From contig CAINXC010000270.1 of assembly GCA_903854655.1 (NCBI GenBank), forward strand, positions 1-52,218: a stretch of 52,218 bases of DNA. The letters run 5' to 3'. Origin of the DNA: an uncultured Verrucomicrobiota bacterium. Its GTDB lineage: Bacteria > Verrucomicrobiota > Verrucomicrobiia > Verrucomicrobiales > Verrucomicrobiaceae. Shown here piece after piece: positions 18,107 to 25,284 of the stretch (position 1 is its first letter; every line of letters starts with the position of its first letter). Both the position numbers and the translations under genes were made by a program. A model generated the notes under the pieces. The model was not told where the DNA came from. It did not search any database and worked only from the letters and a program-made list of their open reading frames with translations.

Positions 18107-18916
18107 ATGAGTCAAATGCTTCAGGAGGATGCCTCCATTGTTGCCGTCCGGTCCTTTTTCGTTCGCAAGCGTAACGCTCTCCTCACGCGTGCGCACTTTT
18201 CGCCGCTGTACATGGATTACTACCTGCACCTGATGCAGCACGGCCTGCGCAATGAGAAGGAGGGCGACGCCATGCTGAAGGACACACTGGCCGCGCTCAC
18301 GCTGCACCTGTGCTCGCGCCCGCAGGATGAGGTGGTGGCGTGGACCATCAACATTCGTCATCCGTTGATGAACCTGTTTGCCACGGGCGGCAGCCGCCCG
18401 GGGAGAGTGACCGGCCGGATCTTTACCGAGGATGTGAGGGACACCGGCAAGTGCCTGTTCATCGCGCAGGTGAACCGGGGGCTCGAGGTGGGGCGCCAGA
18501 GCATGGTGGATTTCCTGGGCATGGACGTGCTGGAAGCCGTCGAGCACTTTTACACGCAGAGCGAGCAGCGCATCACCCGCTTCTTCCGCGGCGAGGACGA
18601 GGAGCTCATCATGGTCTCCGCCGAGCCTGACTGCGACGAGGAATGGCTGCTGGGCCTGGAGGTTGAGGACATTGAGGGGATCGACCAGAAGGAGCACCTC
18701 ACACCTCTGGAAACGCGCGGCTACGTGTTTGAATGCGGCTGCTCCGTGGAGCGCCTGTATCCGCTGCTGGGCCGGCTTTCCAAGGATGATCTCGACCATG
18801 TCTTCGCCGAAGGGATCGCCACCATCACCTGCCCGCGCTGCGCCGCCATTTTCAAGGCGCCCAAGGAGCACTTTGATGAATGGCAGGCGGCCAACAAGGC
18901 GGAGGAGGAGTCCTGA
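18107..18916 (+). CDS. hslO: Hsp33-like redox chaperone
   Basis: Hsp33 is a cytosolic holdase activated by oxidation of a four-cysteine zinc centre. The 269-residue protein is slightly shorter than usual (about 290). The C-terminal redox switch is clear: CGC at C210/C212, then CPRC at C242/C245, with the intervening VERLYPLLGRLSKDDLDHV typical of the family. The N-terminal substrate domain is divergent but contains GRIFTEDVRDTGKCLF and QSEQRITRFF, which fit Hsp33. Start ATG at 18107, 71 bp after dprA. Confidence 0.82.
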   Translation: MSQMLQEDASIVAVRSFFVRKRNALLTRAHFSPLYMDYYLHLMQHGLRNEKEGDAMLKDTLAALTLHLCSRPQDEVVAWTINIRHPLMNLFATGGSRPGRVTGRIFTEDVRDTGKCLFIAQVNRGLEVGRQSMVDFLGMDVLEAVEHFYTQSEQRITRFFRGEDEELIMVSAEPDCDEEWLLGLEVEDIEGIDQKEHLTPLETRGYVFECGCSVERLYPLLGRLSKDDLDHVFAEGIATITCPRCAAIFKAPKEHFDEWQAANKAEEES

Positions 18917-18922
18917 GCCGCT

Positions 18923-19204
18923 TCACGAATCCGCCCCGCAGACTTCACACCGGAAGCGGTCGGACCGGCCGCTCATGGGGTAGCAGCGCTTTTGCGAGCA
19001 ATGGGGGCAGGTGATCGGGACAAAATTCTGGAAGAACCAGCGTATGAACAGGTGCCCGCCGATGAAGACGCCCAGGGCGATCAGGTAAGAGGGAAAGCCG
19101 TGCTCATTGAGCCAGTCCTGCCCGAGAAACACGGCCACCACGAGGACGGTTGCCCCCAGGATGGAAGAGGCAAAGCTGAGCAGGAAATGCTGGGATGCGG
19201 TCAT
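18923..19204 (-). CDS. small membrane protein with zinc-ribbon tail
   Basis: A 93-residue protein with two predicted transmembrane helices (about 8-28 and 40-60) and a C-terminal zinc-ribbon-like knuckle pair, CPHC at about 66-69 and CEVC near the end. Function unknown. It is convergent with the Hsp33-like gene (6-bp gap) and 12 nt downstream of aroE on the same strand, so it may be transcribed with aroE. Confidence 0.65.
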   Translation of the reverse strand: MTASQHFLLSFASSILGATVLVVAVFLGQDWLNEHGFPSYLIALGVFIGGHLFIRWFFQNFVPITCPHCSQKRCYPMSGRSDRFRCEVCGADS

Positions 19205-19216
19205 TGAGGGGCAAGA

Positions 19217-20131
19217 TTATGCCTTGAGCGCCGCAGACAGTCCAGCCCGCATCACCTCGAGGGGGGCGGGACGCTGGAACCAGTGCTCAAAAGAGATGGC
19301 ACCTTGATGCAGGAGCAGAGTGGCTCCATCAATGTAGCGTGCACCCGCCTGCTGCGCCGCTGCTCCGAGCGCGGTGAGCTGGCCGCCGGGCCGGTACACC
19401 ATGTCGAACACCAGGTGCCGGCTTGTCAGCACCCCGCCCGGCAGCAGCGGGGCGTCCTCGGCCTTCATGCCCAGCGAGGTGCCGTTGACGACGAGGTCCA
19501 CCTCCGGCAGGACGCTGGCAAGGGCTTCGTCCGTCCAGGTGGAAACTTCCGTACTGGTGCCTTCAAGCGCCACCAGTTCTGCCGCCAGCCGGTCCACCTT
19601 TTCCTGGGTGCGGTTGACAAGCACCAGGCGCTGGCATTTCTCCAGGGCGCACTGCACAGCCACCGCACGTCCTGCTCCGCCGCCCGCGCCGAGAATGAGC
19701 ACGCGCAGGTCCTTGATATCCGCCCCAAAAGCCTCTTTCACGCTGCGCAGGAAGCCGGGCCCGTCGCTGTTGTAGCCGTGGAGCCTGCCATCCCGGATTG
19801 CCACGGTATTGACCGCGCCCAGGGTTTTTGCCAGCGGATCGATCACATCCACCGCATCCAGGGCTTCAAATTTGTGCGGGATGGTGATGTTGATGCCCTG
19901 GAAGCCGTTCCGGGCGAAGCCGCGAAAAGCTTCCGCCACATGCCCCACAGGCACCTGCACACGCACGTACTGGGCTTTGATGCCAAGGGCGGCAAGCGCC
20001 GGATTGTGCATTTGCGGCGATTTCGAATGGGCGATAGGATCACCGATCACCGCGAGCCGGGCGGGCGGATCGAGCTCGGGCCAGCGGTCAAGATCAGCCA
20101 GGGAATAGCAAAGCGGGGTGGGGGAAGTCAC
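19217..20131 (-). CDS. aroE: shikimate dehydrogenase (NADP+)
   Basis: Reduces 3-dehydroshikimate to shikimate with NADPH in the cytosol. 304 residues, about 30 longer than most because of an N-terminal extension (MTSPTPLCYSLADLDRW). Seen: GDPIAHSKSPQMHN (substrate serines), NITIPHK with the catalytic lysine, GAVNT, GYNSDGPGF with the catalytic aspartate, the NADP-binding GAGGGAGRA, and NRT, the usual 2'-phosphate-binding clamp. Together with aroB this gives two shikimate-pathway steps in the window. Confidence 0.93.
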   Translation of the reverse strand: MTSPTPLCYSLADLDRWPELDPPARLAVIGDPIAHSKSPQMHNPALAALGIKAQYVRVQVPVGHVAEAFRGFARNGFQGINITIPHKFEALDAVDVIDPLAKTLGAVNTVAIRDGRLHGYNSDGPGFLRSVKEAFGADIKDLRVLILGAGGGAGRAVAVQCALEKCQRLVLVNRTQEKVDRLAAELVALEGTSTEVSTWTDEALASVLPEVDLVVNGTSLGMKAEDAPLLPGGVLTSRHLVFDMVYRPGGQLTALGAAAQQAGARYIDGATLLLHQGAISFEHWFQRPAPLEVMRAGLSAALKA

Positions 20132-20273
20132 TGTGAGAATTCGTTACAGAGGGTGTTTCTGGTGTCAAAGCGTCTGCGTAACGCGTATGTTAATCGCGCC
20201 AATGAGAAAATTCGCAAATTTCATAAAGAAAAAGGTTTCCACTGGCCACAGACTGCATAGAATCTACCGCTAA

Positions 20274-22604
20274 TTGGACTCGACGTTGAACCTTGCCCGT
20301 AATCCTCTCGTGGACTTCTCCTCCCCATCTTCCCTTTCTCCGGCCTCCTCCTGGCAGCCCAATCCGTTTGCGGCGGATGTCTGCACCACCCCCTTTGAGG
20401 TGGCGGAGAACCGCTCGGTACCGGCGATGAACCGCGATGTGTTTCAGCGGGTGGCGAATGCCATCGAAGACCTGGGGGATGGTGACGGCCACGGCCGGTC
20501 CGGCAAGCCCCTGCTGCTGCTGACCGCGCCCCGTGCCGGCTACGGTAAAACGCACCTTCTGGGCCGCATGGCGGCGGTGGCTGAATCGCAGGCGGTCGCT
20601 GTTCCTCTGGTGTTTCGTTCGGATGCGGACGTGATGTGGGCTGGCGTAAGCCAGGAGGCGGTGGAAGTGCTGCGCCACCTGCCGGGCAAGACTCCAGGCT
20701 GGTCGCGGCTGCGCGAGATCTGCGCAGGCATCTTTGCCTCCATGGTGCTGCGCCTGATTCGCGATGGGCGCCTCCCGTGCGCCAATCAGCAGCAGGCCAT
20801 TCGCGTGCTGTCGGCTGATCCCACCGACTTGTTCCGCGAGGGAACGACGGCAAAGATGATCGGCGACTGGCTCAAGAAGCACTACCCGCAGTTGCGCAAG
20901 CCCTTGACTGACCTGGCCCGCAGCCTGCCGAACGCCGGTGTGATGGAAGGCTGGGTCGATGCCCTTTTCGCGGGCGCCCATCATGGTTCGATGGCTTCAT
21001 TGGAGCCGGTGGTGGCCCTGGCGAGCGGTTCGCGGGCGGCGTTTGAACTGTGGCTGCGGCTGGTCACGCTGTGGCGGCCTGTGGTGCTGTTTGTGGATCA
21101 TCTGGACGGGTTCTACCGCCAGGAGCAGTCCGGGCTGCGCATCGCCACCATGCTGCTGGAACTCGCGGAGCTGGAGGGGGTGAATGTCGTGCTCAGCCTC
21201 AACCAGGATGTGTGGCAGGCAACCTTTGCGCATCATCTGCCCAGCGCTCTGGAGGATCGTCTCACCGCCTCGCAATTTTTGCTGCGCGGGTTGTCCGCCG
21301 TGGATGCAGAGGATCTGCTGCGGCTGCGCCTGCGCGAGGGGCAGGTGCCCGCCGTGGACGCCCAGCATTTCGAGCAGTTTCTTGATGTGCCGCGCTACTT
21401 CCAGGGGCGGCCTGTGGGTTCCGTCTCGGCCCGGTCCTTCCTTCGTCACTGCGCCTTGCAATGGGATGCCTTCCAGCAAATCAAGGTTCGCGGTCATGAG
21501 CCTCTCTCCTCCGTAGCCCCGGCCCACGAAGTTCAGGAGCCGCTGCTGGTGGATGACGAAGGGACGGGCTCCTCGCTGCTGGGCAGGGATGAACTGCCGG
21601 AATCGCCGATTTTTGGAGATGACGAGGCTTCGCGGGTGAAGACGCTGCTCAGCGGTCTGCATGAACCTCGGCCGGCCATGGTGAACACGCCGTTTGCCCT
21701 GGCCCCCGTGCAAACCCCGCCCGCAGCCGTGCCGCCTCCCCCGCCGCCTGTTCAGCCAATGGCGGGATTCAGCGCCATGGCGGCCGGGCCCTCGCCTTTT
21801 GCGCTTGCCTCGCCCACGCCTCCCGCCGGTCATCCTGATTGGAATGGCCGTACGGAACCCGAGTCCCAGCCGCGTGCTCCGGGGGCGCTGGAGAAACTGC
21901 GCGACATGATGGACCGCTTGCGCAGCCAGCCCGTTCCTGTTGCTACGCCCGAGGAGCCTGCCGCGACCACGGGGGTGGCCGCAAGGCTGGCGGATGTGCT
22001 GAACACTGACGCGAGTCCGCCGAGCAACAGTGATCTGGTCGCCCGTTTTGAGGCTTTTCGAGGCGAGATGGCGAAAGAGGCGCAGCACCGCCCGTTGGAT
22101 TTGTCAAAGCTCGGCGAGTTGATCCGCCTCGCAGGAAAGCGTTTCCCTCTCGTTCAGTTCGACGAGGTGGAACTGCCCCATGTCGCAAGCAAAACCGCGC
22201 CGCGCTGGACCTTGCAGGGCATGGAGATCCTCTTCGGCCTGAGCGATTTCCACGATCTGGACTACTGGCGGGCTCTGAGCACGTTTGCCTCCAACCGGAT
22301 CGCAGAACTGCAAGGAGGGGCTGCGGTCCAGATCAAGCTCATCGCGCTGAAATCCAACCGTGAAACCCTGGCTTGGACCGCCTTGCAGGCCGGGGATGCA
22401 ATTCCCGCCGCACTGCGCCCGAAAATGGAGGTGCTGCATCTCGACACCCGCAGCATCGCGGCCCTTTACGCCATGCAGCGCATGATCACGGAATCGGAGG
22501 CGGGCACGCTCAACGCCACGCCCTCGCAGGTGATGAGCGTGCTGGCGCGGGAGCTGGATTTCTTCTGGAAGCGCGTCACGCGCCCGCTGGCCGCTGCGTT
22601 CTGA
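20274..22604 (+). CDS. large P-loop ATPase, AAA/STAND-like, function unknown
   Basis: 776 residues from a TTG at 20274; a GTG at 20310 is an alternative and neither start has an obvious ribosome-binding site. The Walker A-like APRAGYGKT lies at 85-93 with the first glycine replaced by alanine. VVLFVDHLDGF near 268-278 is a Walker B candidate, followed by a sensor-1-like VVLSLNQDVW near 305 and RGLSAVDAEDLLRLRL. This layout resembles AAA/ORC-like or STAND ATPases. A Pro-rich low-complexity linker (about 475-540) leads to a C-terminal domain of about 170 residues (LQGMEILFGLSDFHDLDYW; IKLIALKSNRETLAW; EVLHLDTRSIAALYAM). No signal peptide or transmembrane segment. It is flanked by divergent aroE and an exported isomerase, with no obvious partner. 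I do not recognise a characterised function. Confidence 0.75.
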   Translation: MDSTLNLARNPLVDFSSPSSLSPASSWQPNPFAADVCTTPFEVAENRSVPAMNRDVFQRVANAIEDLGDGDGHGRSGKPLLLLTAPRAGYGKTHLLGRMAAVAESQAVAVPLVFRSDADVMWAGVSQEAVEVLRHLPGKTPGWSRLREICAGIFASMVLRLIRDGRLPCANQQQAIRVLSADPTDLFREGTTAKMIGDWLKKHYPQLRKPLTDLARSLPNAGVMEGWVDALFAGAHHGSMASLEPVVALASGSRAAFELWLRLVTLWRPVVLFVDHLDGFYRQEQSGLRIATMLLELAELEGVNVVLSLNQDVWQATFAHHLPSALEDRLTASQFLLRGLSAVDAEDLLRLRLREGQVPAVDAQHFEQFLDVPRYFQGRPVGSVSARSFLRHCALQWDAFQQIKVRGHEPLSSVAPAHEVQEPLLVDDEGTGSSLLGRDELPESPIFGDDEASRVKTLLSGLHEPRPAMVNTPFALAPVQTPPAAVPPPPPPVQPMAGFSAMAAGPSPFALASPTPPAGHPDWNGRTEPESQPRAPGALEKLRDMMDRLRSQPVPVATPEEPAATTGVAARLADVLNTDASPPSNSDLVARFEAFRGEMAKEAQHRPLDLSKLGELIRLAGKRFPLVQFDEVELPHVASKTAPRWTLQGMEILFGLSDFHDLDYWRALSTFASNRIAELQGGAAVQIKLIALKSNRETLAWTALQAGDAIPAALRPKMEVLHLDTRSIAALYAMQRMITESEAGTLNATPSQVMSVLARELDFFWKRVTRPLAAAF

Positions 22605-22724
22605 CACAGTGCCGTCGGGTCGTGTGGGACACATGGGTCCCGTCTCACGCAGGTTGTGAATGTGCCACACAACACTTGCGCCGCACCGTGCTTCCTGATT
22701 GGATGAGGGCTTTCCGATTCCACC

Positions 22725-23576
22725 ATGAAACGTCTTGTCTGCTCCACCGTTGCCGCCCTGGCGGCCCTTGCATCGCTCAACGTCAGCGCCGGCGGTTTTG
22801 ATGCCCCGGCCGGCCTGCAGATGTACAGCCTGCGCTCGCAGGCAAAGCTGCGCGGCGCCTCCTATGTGCTGGATCAGGCGCAGGCGCTGGGCATCAAGGA
22901 AGTGGAACTGGCCGGCACTTACGACATGACGCCGGAGCAGTTCAATGCCGAGCTGGCCAAGCGCGGCATGAAGGGCGTCAGCGCCCATTTTCCCTATGCG
23001 CGCTACAAGAACGATCTCGACAACGTGGTGAAGGAAGCCAAGGCGCTGGGCCTGGAATTCTGCGGCTGCGCCTGGATTGATCACAAGGGCAATTTCGACG
23101 AGGCGCAGTGCCAGGACGCCATCAGCGTCTTCAACAAGGCGGGCGAGGCGCTGGGCAAGGAAGGCATCAAGTTCTTCTACCATGTCCATGGCTTCGAGTT
23201 CCAGCCCGCTCCCGGCGGCACCCTGGTGGATGAGCTGATCAAGCAGACCACTCCCGGCAAGGTGAACTTCGAGATGGACGTGCTGTGGATCATTTTCCCC
23301 GGCCAGGACCCTGTGAAGCTGATGGAGACCTATCCCGACCGCTGGGTGCTCATGCACTTGAAGGATCTCAAAAAGGGTGTGGCCACCGGCGCACTGACCG
23401 GCCACACGGACGTGAACAACAACGTGGTGCTCGGCCAGGGCCAGGTGAACTGGCCCGCCGTGTTTGCCGAAGCCCAGAAGATCGGCATCAAGCACTTCTT
23501 CATCGAAGACGAGTCCGACACCGTGATGGAACAGATGCCGAAGCACCTGGAGTATCTCAAGACGGTGAAGTGGTAA
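22725..23576 (+). CDS. exported sugar phosphate isomerase/epimerase-like TIM barrel
   Basis: 283 residues with a signal peptide (MKRLVCSTVAALAALASLNVSAG) followed by an AP-endonuclease-2/xylose-isomerase-like TIM barrel. Visible marks are GLQMYSLRSQ, the first-strand AQALGIKEVELAG, FFYHVHGFEFQP, FEMDVLWIIFPGQDP, WVLMHLKDLKKG and HFFIEDESD. The H, E and D residues sit at the strand ends, as in metal-dependent isomerases. Periplasmic members of this group are frequent in Verrucomicrobiota and usually belong to sugar catabolism gene sets. The substrate cannot be told from sequence. Confidence 0.85.
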   Translation: MKRLVCSTVAALAALASLNVSAGGFDAPAGLQMYSLRSQAKLRGASYVLDQAQALGIKEVELAGTYDMTPEQFNAELAKRGMKGVSAHFPYARYKNDLDNVVKEAKALGLEFCGCAWIDHKGNFDEAQCQDAISVFNKAGEALGKEGIKFFYHVHGFEFQPAPGGTLVDELIKQTTPGKVNFEMDVLWIIFPGQDPVKLMETYPDRWVLMHLKDLKKGVATGALTGHTDVNNNVVLGQGQVNWPAVFAEAQKIGIKHFFIEDESDTVMEQMPKHLEYLKTVKW

Positions 23577-23612
23577 CCACCGCCGTCCTGTCTCAGGCTT
23601 TGATATGAATCG

Positions 23613-23711
23613 TTGGAGTAAAGCGTTTACGCGATCACCCATGAACGGCTCCTGATCATGTCACCCGAAGCCAGGCTCAAGGGTGATCGCCCCGTAAACG
23701 CTTTACTCCAA
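23613..23711. repeat. 99-bp palindromic element, MITE/REP-like
   Basis: A near-perfect inverted repeat. The left arm, 23613-23640, begins TTGGAGTAAAGCGTTTAC and ends GCGATCACCC. The right arm, 23681-23711, is its reverse complement except for three extra bases. The 40-bp centre has a nested GATCA/TGATC pairing. It lies between the TIM-barrel and SGNH hydrolase genes. A diverged relative lies at 32379-32543. No ORF in it is convincing. Confidence 0.8.
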
Positions 23712-23756
23712 CCTCTCCTGCCCACATTGCGCCTGCTTGCTCTTCCATTCCGCCCG

Positions 23757-24422
23757 ATGAAAACCATGATTCGATTCTCTTTCTTCCTCGCCCTTGCGAC
23801 CGGCGTTCTCGCACAGACCCCAGCACCATCTGCGGCGGACAAGTGGGAACCGAGCATCGCCGCCTTTGAGAAGGCCGACAAGACATCGCCGCCGCCTGCG
23901 AACGGCATCGAGTTTGTCGGCAGCTCCACCATGGTGAAGTGGAAAAGCCTGAAGGAGGATTTCCCCGGCCTGCCGGTGTTCAACCGTGGCTTTGGCGGTT
24001 CGCAGTCGTCGGACGTGCTGAAGTACCTGGACCGCATCGTGTTCCCGTACAAGCCGAAGACCATCGTCTTCTATGCCGGTGACAACGATCTTGCCGCACA
24101 CAAGACGCCGGAGCAGGTGATCGAAACCTGGAAGCAGATCACGGCAAAGCTCACCGCCACCTTGCCGGAGACGAAGGTCATCTACCTCTCCCTGCGCCCG
24201 AGCGTGAAGCGCGTGGCGCTGCTTGGGGAGCAGAAGAAGGTCAATGACGGCATCCGCGCCGCCATCGAAGGCAAGCCTAACATGCAGTTCGTGGATCTTT
24301 CCACCGCGCTGCTCACCCCCGAAGGCCAGCCCAACGCGAGCCTGCTGGTGGCGGACATGCTGCACCTCAACGCCGATGGCTACAAGGTGCTGACGGGGAT
24401 CGTGGGGCCGTTGTTGAAATAG
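23757..24422 (+). CDS. secreted SGNH/GDSL-type hydrolase
   Basis: 221 residues from ATG 23757; the upstream in-frame start at 23658 lies inside the palindromic repeat and is rejected. Signal peptide MKTMIRFSFFLALATGVLA. SGNH blocks: IEFVGSSTM (nucleophile serine in a G-S-S variant known in this subfamily), NRGFGGSQSSD (Gly block), FYAGDNDLA (Asn block) and DMLHLNADGY (catalytic D and H). It probably removes acyl or acetyl groups from a sugar or lipid in the periplasm; the substrate is unknown. Its stop codon overlaps the first base of a short palindromic repeat. Confidence 0.87.
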   Translation: MKTMIRFSFFLALATGVLAQTPAPSAADKWEPSIAAFEKADKTSPPPANGIEFVGSSTMVKWKSLKEDFPGLPVFNRGFGGSQSSDVLKYLDRIVFPYKPKTIVFYAGDNDLAAHKTPEQVIETWKQITAKLTATLPETKVIYLSLRPSVKRVALLGEQKKVNDGIRAAIEGKPNMQFVDLSTALLTPEGQPNASLLVADMLHLNADGYKVLTGIVGPLLK

Positions 24423-24448
24423 TAGCCATCACGCTCCGCGTGATGAGC
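24422..24448. repeat. short palindromic repeat, copy 1 (REP-like)
   Basis: The sequence runs GTAGCCATCACG to GCGTGATGAGC and folds as CATCACGC/GCGTGATG, an 8-bp stem with a 3-nt loop. It starts on the last base of the SGNH hydrolase stop codon. A second copy with one extra base in the loop is at 52170-52197. Its position directly after a gene end suggests a REP-like element or transcript-end hairpin. Confidence 0.75.
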
Positions 24449-24510
24449 ATGCGGCTTGGCAAGCAACGCCCATGGTTGGAACGTCCGTGACGGGAAATTC
24501 AGCGATGGTT

Positions 24511-24536
24511 TCCAGGGTGCTTCGAGCAGCCCTGGA
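24511..24536. terminator. hairpin between convergent genes
   Basis: TCCAGGGTGCT (24511-24521) pairs with AGCA-G-CCCTGGA (24525-24536) with one bulged base and a 3-nt loop. It lies between the convergent SGNH hydrolase and discoidin-like lipoprotein genes, where a bidirectional terminator would be expected. There is no T-run on either strand, so the call is weak. Confidence 0.35.
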
Positions 24537-24558
24537 CGCGGAACAATCCCGCCCTGTA

Positions 24559-25266
24559 TCACCGTGCAGGCGTGCCGTACACGGAGACTTCAACGTAGCG
24601 GTTGAAGTCGTCCATGGTGCTGCCGCTGGACCAGAGGCGGACATAGCGGCCTTGGGTATTCTTGCCGTCGATCATGCGGCCATGATTGGTTTGAATCCAA
24701 GCCTTGTCGTTGCCCTTGCCCTGCTTGCAGGCATTGTCGATGTCGGCGTTATAGACGGTGGTGACGCCGGTTTTGAATTCGGAATCATCAGCGATCTGTA
24801 CGACCACGTCCTTCACGATCAACGCCTGGCGATGAAAGTGCCAGACGATGATCTTGGAAATGTCGCAGTCCTTCTCCAGATCGATTTGCACCCATTGCGG
24901 ACCTGGAGCGAGTACGACGAAGTTGCCATCTTCGAGGTCAGCGTCGCCGTCGGTCAGAAGCTTCAACGAGTCCGGACCCGGGATGGCGATGTGGGTGTCG
25001 GAGCTGGTGACCCGCTTGTTCAAAGCCATGTTTTCGGTGCCTTTTGGCGCCATGAAACTTCTCGGATCACGCGATGGCTCTTCGAGGTTAGGCACTGCAT
25101 CGGGTGGGATGAAGGCGTCGATGAACATGGGCCTCGGATAGCTGGGCTTGATTTCGATCAGCTCAGCGGCAGGAGCCGTTTTACTGGCTTCAGTGTTCGG
25201 GGCGGCTGGCCCGCACGAGCCGAGGATGACAAGGCCAGCGCTGAGAAGTGAGATCTTGGCTGGCAT
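24559..25266 (-). CDS. lipoprotein with F5/8 type C (discoidin)-like domain
   Basis: 235 residues from ATG 25266; a TTG at 25278 is an alternative. The leader MPAKISLLSAGLVILGSC ends in a lipobox cysteine at 18. After a Pro-rich stretch, residues from about 80 (NMALNKRVTSSDT, then LLTDGDAD, WVQIDLEKDCDISKIIVWH, and a final GRYVRLWSSGSTMDDFNRYVEVSVYG, quoted in pieces: GRYVRLWSSG, YVEVSVYG) follow the discoidin/galactose-binding pattern, a carbohydrate-binding fold. It starts 18 nt after the stop of the propeller protein on the same strand, so the two are probably an operon and may act on the same surface substrate. Confidence 0.8.
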   Translation of the reverse strand: MPAKISLLSAGLVILGSCGPAAPNTEASKTAPAAELIEIKPSYPRPMFIDAFIPPDAVPNLEEPSRDPRSFMAPKGTENMALNKRVTSSDTHIAIPGPDSLKLLTDGDADLEDGNFVVLAPGPQWVQIDLEKDCDISKIIVWHFHRQALIVKDVVVQIADDSEFKTGVTTVYNADIDNACKQGKGNDKAWIQTNHGRMIDGKNTQGRYVRLWSSGSTMDDFNRYVEVSVYGTPAR

Positions 25267-25284
25267 GGCGATCGACAAGCCCGG

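Noticed and set aside
20274..22604. Calling the P-loop ATPase an antiphage defence gene
   Set aside because: No nuclease, transmembrane effector or reverse transcriptase partner beside it, and the neighbours are housekeeping or secreted-enzyme genes.
23658..23756. Longer start for the SGNH hydrolase at 23658
   Set aside because: The added residues are encoded by the right half of the palindromic repeat and would hide the signal peptide.
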